The position numbers were made by a program, and so were the translations under genes. A stretch of DNA of 7,604 nt. It comes from an uncultured Treponema sp. (GTDB lineage: Bacteria > Spirochaetota > Spirochaetia > Treponematales > Treponemataceae). Below are positions 6,563 to 7,604 of the stretch, in pieces. Numbering within the stretch: position 1 is the first letter of the stretch; each line of letters opens with the position of its first letter. The notes beneath the pieces were generated by a model. The model did no database searches. It was given only the letters and a program-made list of their open reading frames with translations, and had not been told where the DNA came from. The stretch covers positions 1 through 7,604 of the forward strand of contig CAKZZK010000227.1 of NCBI GenBank assembly GCA_937885235.1, read 5' to 3'.

Positions 6563-7604
6563 TTATTTTTTCCAGTATGAGGGAAAGAAGAAAATCACCA
6601 TGGTGAAGAGTTCCAGCCTTCCTGTTATCATCATAAAGCTGTACCACCATTTGACTGCGGCGGGCAGCCAGCTGTAGTTGCAGGATGGTCCCAGTTTGTT
6701 GAACGCGGGGCCGTAGTTGCCTATCATGCTCGCGGCGGCAGTGAACGAGGTGAATATATCTATGCCGAAAAGCGAGGCAAAGAAGGTGGTGACGAAAATC
6801 AGTGCTATATAAAGGAAGAGGAATGAGGTGACGGAGAACACGACGTCCTTGCGTCCTGCCCGCTGGTTTATGCGTATGGTGAAGATGCCGTGCGGGTGGA
6901 GCATTTTCAGCACCTCGTTTTTGAGCTGCTTGCTCAGGATGACGCAGCGGATAACCTTGATGCCGCCCGCCGTGGAGCCTGAACAGCCGCCGATGAAGAA
7001 AAGCATAAAGATGAGTATCTGGCTTGCGGGGTGCCAGAGCGTGTAGTCTGCCGTGGAAAAGCCCGTCGTGGTGACGAGCGTGATTACTTGGAATGCCGCA
7101 TAGCGCAGTGACTGGAAGAAGCCGCCATATGTTCCCAGTTCCAGAAGCGTGATGGCAAGAGAAACGGTGACAAAAATGCCCGTATATGCCTTGAGCTCTG
7201 AATCTTTCCGCAGTTCGGAGAATTTGCCGGTGAAGAGGTAGTAATAAAGTGAAAAGTTGATGCCCGCAAGGAACATAAATATCGTGCAGATCCAGTCGAT
7301 GGGCGCGGACTTGAATGAGCCAATGCTTGCGTTGCGGGTGGAAAAGCCCCCTGTGCCGAGCGTTGCAAATGAGTGGCAGAGCGCGTCGATGAAGTCCATG
7401 CCCGCAATCATGAGCAGCACTGTCTGGACGAGCGTCATGCTCACATAGAGGAACCAGAGGATTTTTGCCGTATTGGTGATTTTGGGGGTGAGCTTGCCTT
7501 TTTCGGGTCCCGTCGTCTCCGCCTTGATGAGCTGGAAGCCGCCCACGCCCAGAAGCGGGAGCAGCGCCACCGTGAGCGCGATAATCCCCATGCCGCCCAG
7601 CCAG
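6563..7604 (-). CDS. trkH: TrkH/KtrB-family potassium uptake protein, C-terminal part (5' end outside window)
   Basis: About 346 C-terminal residues are seen; the frame is open to the right edge and reads WLGGMGIIALTVALLPLLG, the conserved segment after the first pore loop of TrkH. Numbering from the Met at 7591, the second pore loop is SFATLGTGGFST at about 74-85, the third VTTTGFSTADY at about 173-183, and the fourth ASMIGNYGPAF at about 287-297. All three carry the filter glycine. GGCSGSTAGGIKVIR at about 201-215 is the glycine-rich stretch of the intramembrane loop region next to the third filter, typical of TrkH. The end, ELFTMVIFFFPSYWKK, is the usual C-terminus. Full-length relatives have about 480 residues, so roughly 130 are missing at the window edge. 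The protein is the membrane pore for K+ uptake and normally needs a cytoplasmic RCK subunit (TrkA/KtrA), which may lie just upstream outside the window. No disruption is seen. Confidence 0.93.
   Translation of the reverse strand, partial: WLGGMGIIALTVALLPLLGVGGFQLIKAETTGPEKGKLTPKITNTAKILWFLYVSMTLVQTVLLMIAGMDFIDALCHSFATLGTGGFSTRNASIGSFKSAPIDWICTIFMFLAGINFSLYYYLFTGKFSELRKDSELKAYTGIFVTVSLAITLLELGTYGGFFQSLRYAAFQVITLVTTTGFSTADYTLWHPASQILIFMLFFIGGCSGSTAGGIKVIRCVILSKQLKNEVLKMLHPHGIFTIRINQRAGRKDVVFSVTSFLFLYIALIFVTTFFASLFGIDIFTSFTAAASMIGNYGPAFNKLGPSCNYSWLPAAVKWWYSFMMITGRLELFTMVIFFFPSYWKK

Noticed and set aside
1..7604. CRISPR arrays, tRNA or rRNA genes, tandem repeats, phage attachment sites
   Set aside because: No spaced direct repeats, cloverleaf or rRNA-like segments were seen on either strand.

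Overview
The window looks like a chromosomal segment from a Bacillota-type anaerobe, perhaps Clostridia or Negativicutes. Three things suggest this: clear Shine-Dalgarno sites (GGAGG before the regulator, AGAAGGA before yfhO), a YfhO-family polytopic protein, and a double-HTH regulator whose C-terminal block I associate with Bacillota. This is inference; no marker gene fixes the taxon.

Left part, plus strand, strongly AT-rich (about 1-2900): the C-terminal end of a family 2 glycosyltransferase, then, 27 nt later, a complete YfhO-family multi-pass membrane protein. Together they look like the tail of a cell-surface polysaccharide or glycopolymer-decoration operon.

Middle (about 2904-3405): a decayed, internally deleted IS1182-type insertion sequence on the minus strand. 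N-terminal, middle and C-terminal pieces of its transposase can be read in different frames. Its 3' end runs antisense into yfhO, so the last 16 codons and the stop codon of yfhO are made of transposase sequence. A strong hairpin with A/T flanks at 3378-3405 lies between the convergent gene sets and may be both a shared terminator and an old IS end.

Right part, minus strand, visibly more GC-rich (3430-7604): a gene run read trkH (5' end outside the window), then a 470-aa double-HTH regulator 10 nt later, then a Na/Pi-cotransporter-family protein 51 nt further on. TrkH is the pore of a potassium uptake system. The Na/Pi protein carries two transport repeats and a PhoU-like cytoplasmic tail. 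The tight trkH-regulator spacing suggests co-transcription and a link between the regulator and ion or phosphate homeostasis. The transporter has no visible Shine-Dalgarno but has a TATACT box placed so that transcription could begin at its ATG.

The most notable observations are the IS-derived C-terminus of YfhO, the mosaic IS remnant at a compositional boundary, and the unassigned double-HTH regulator sandwiched between two ion transporters.
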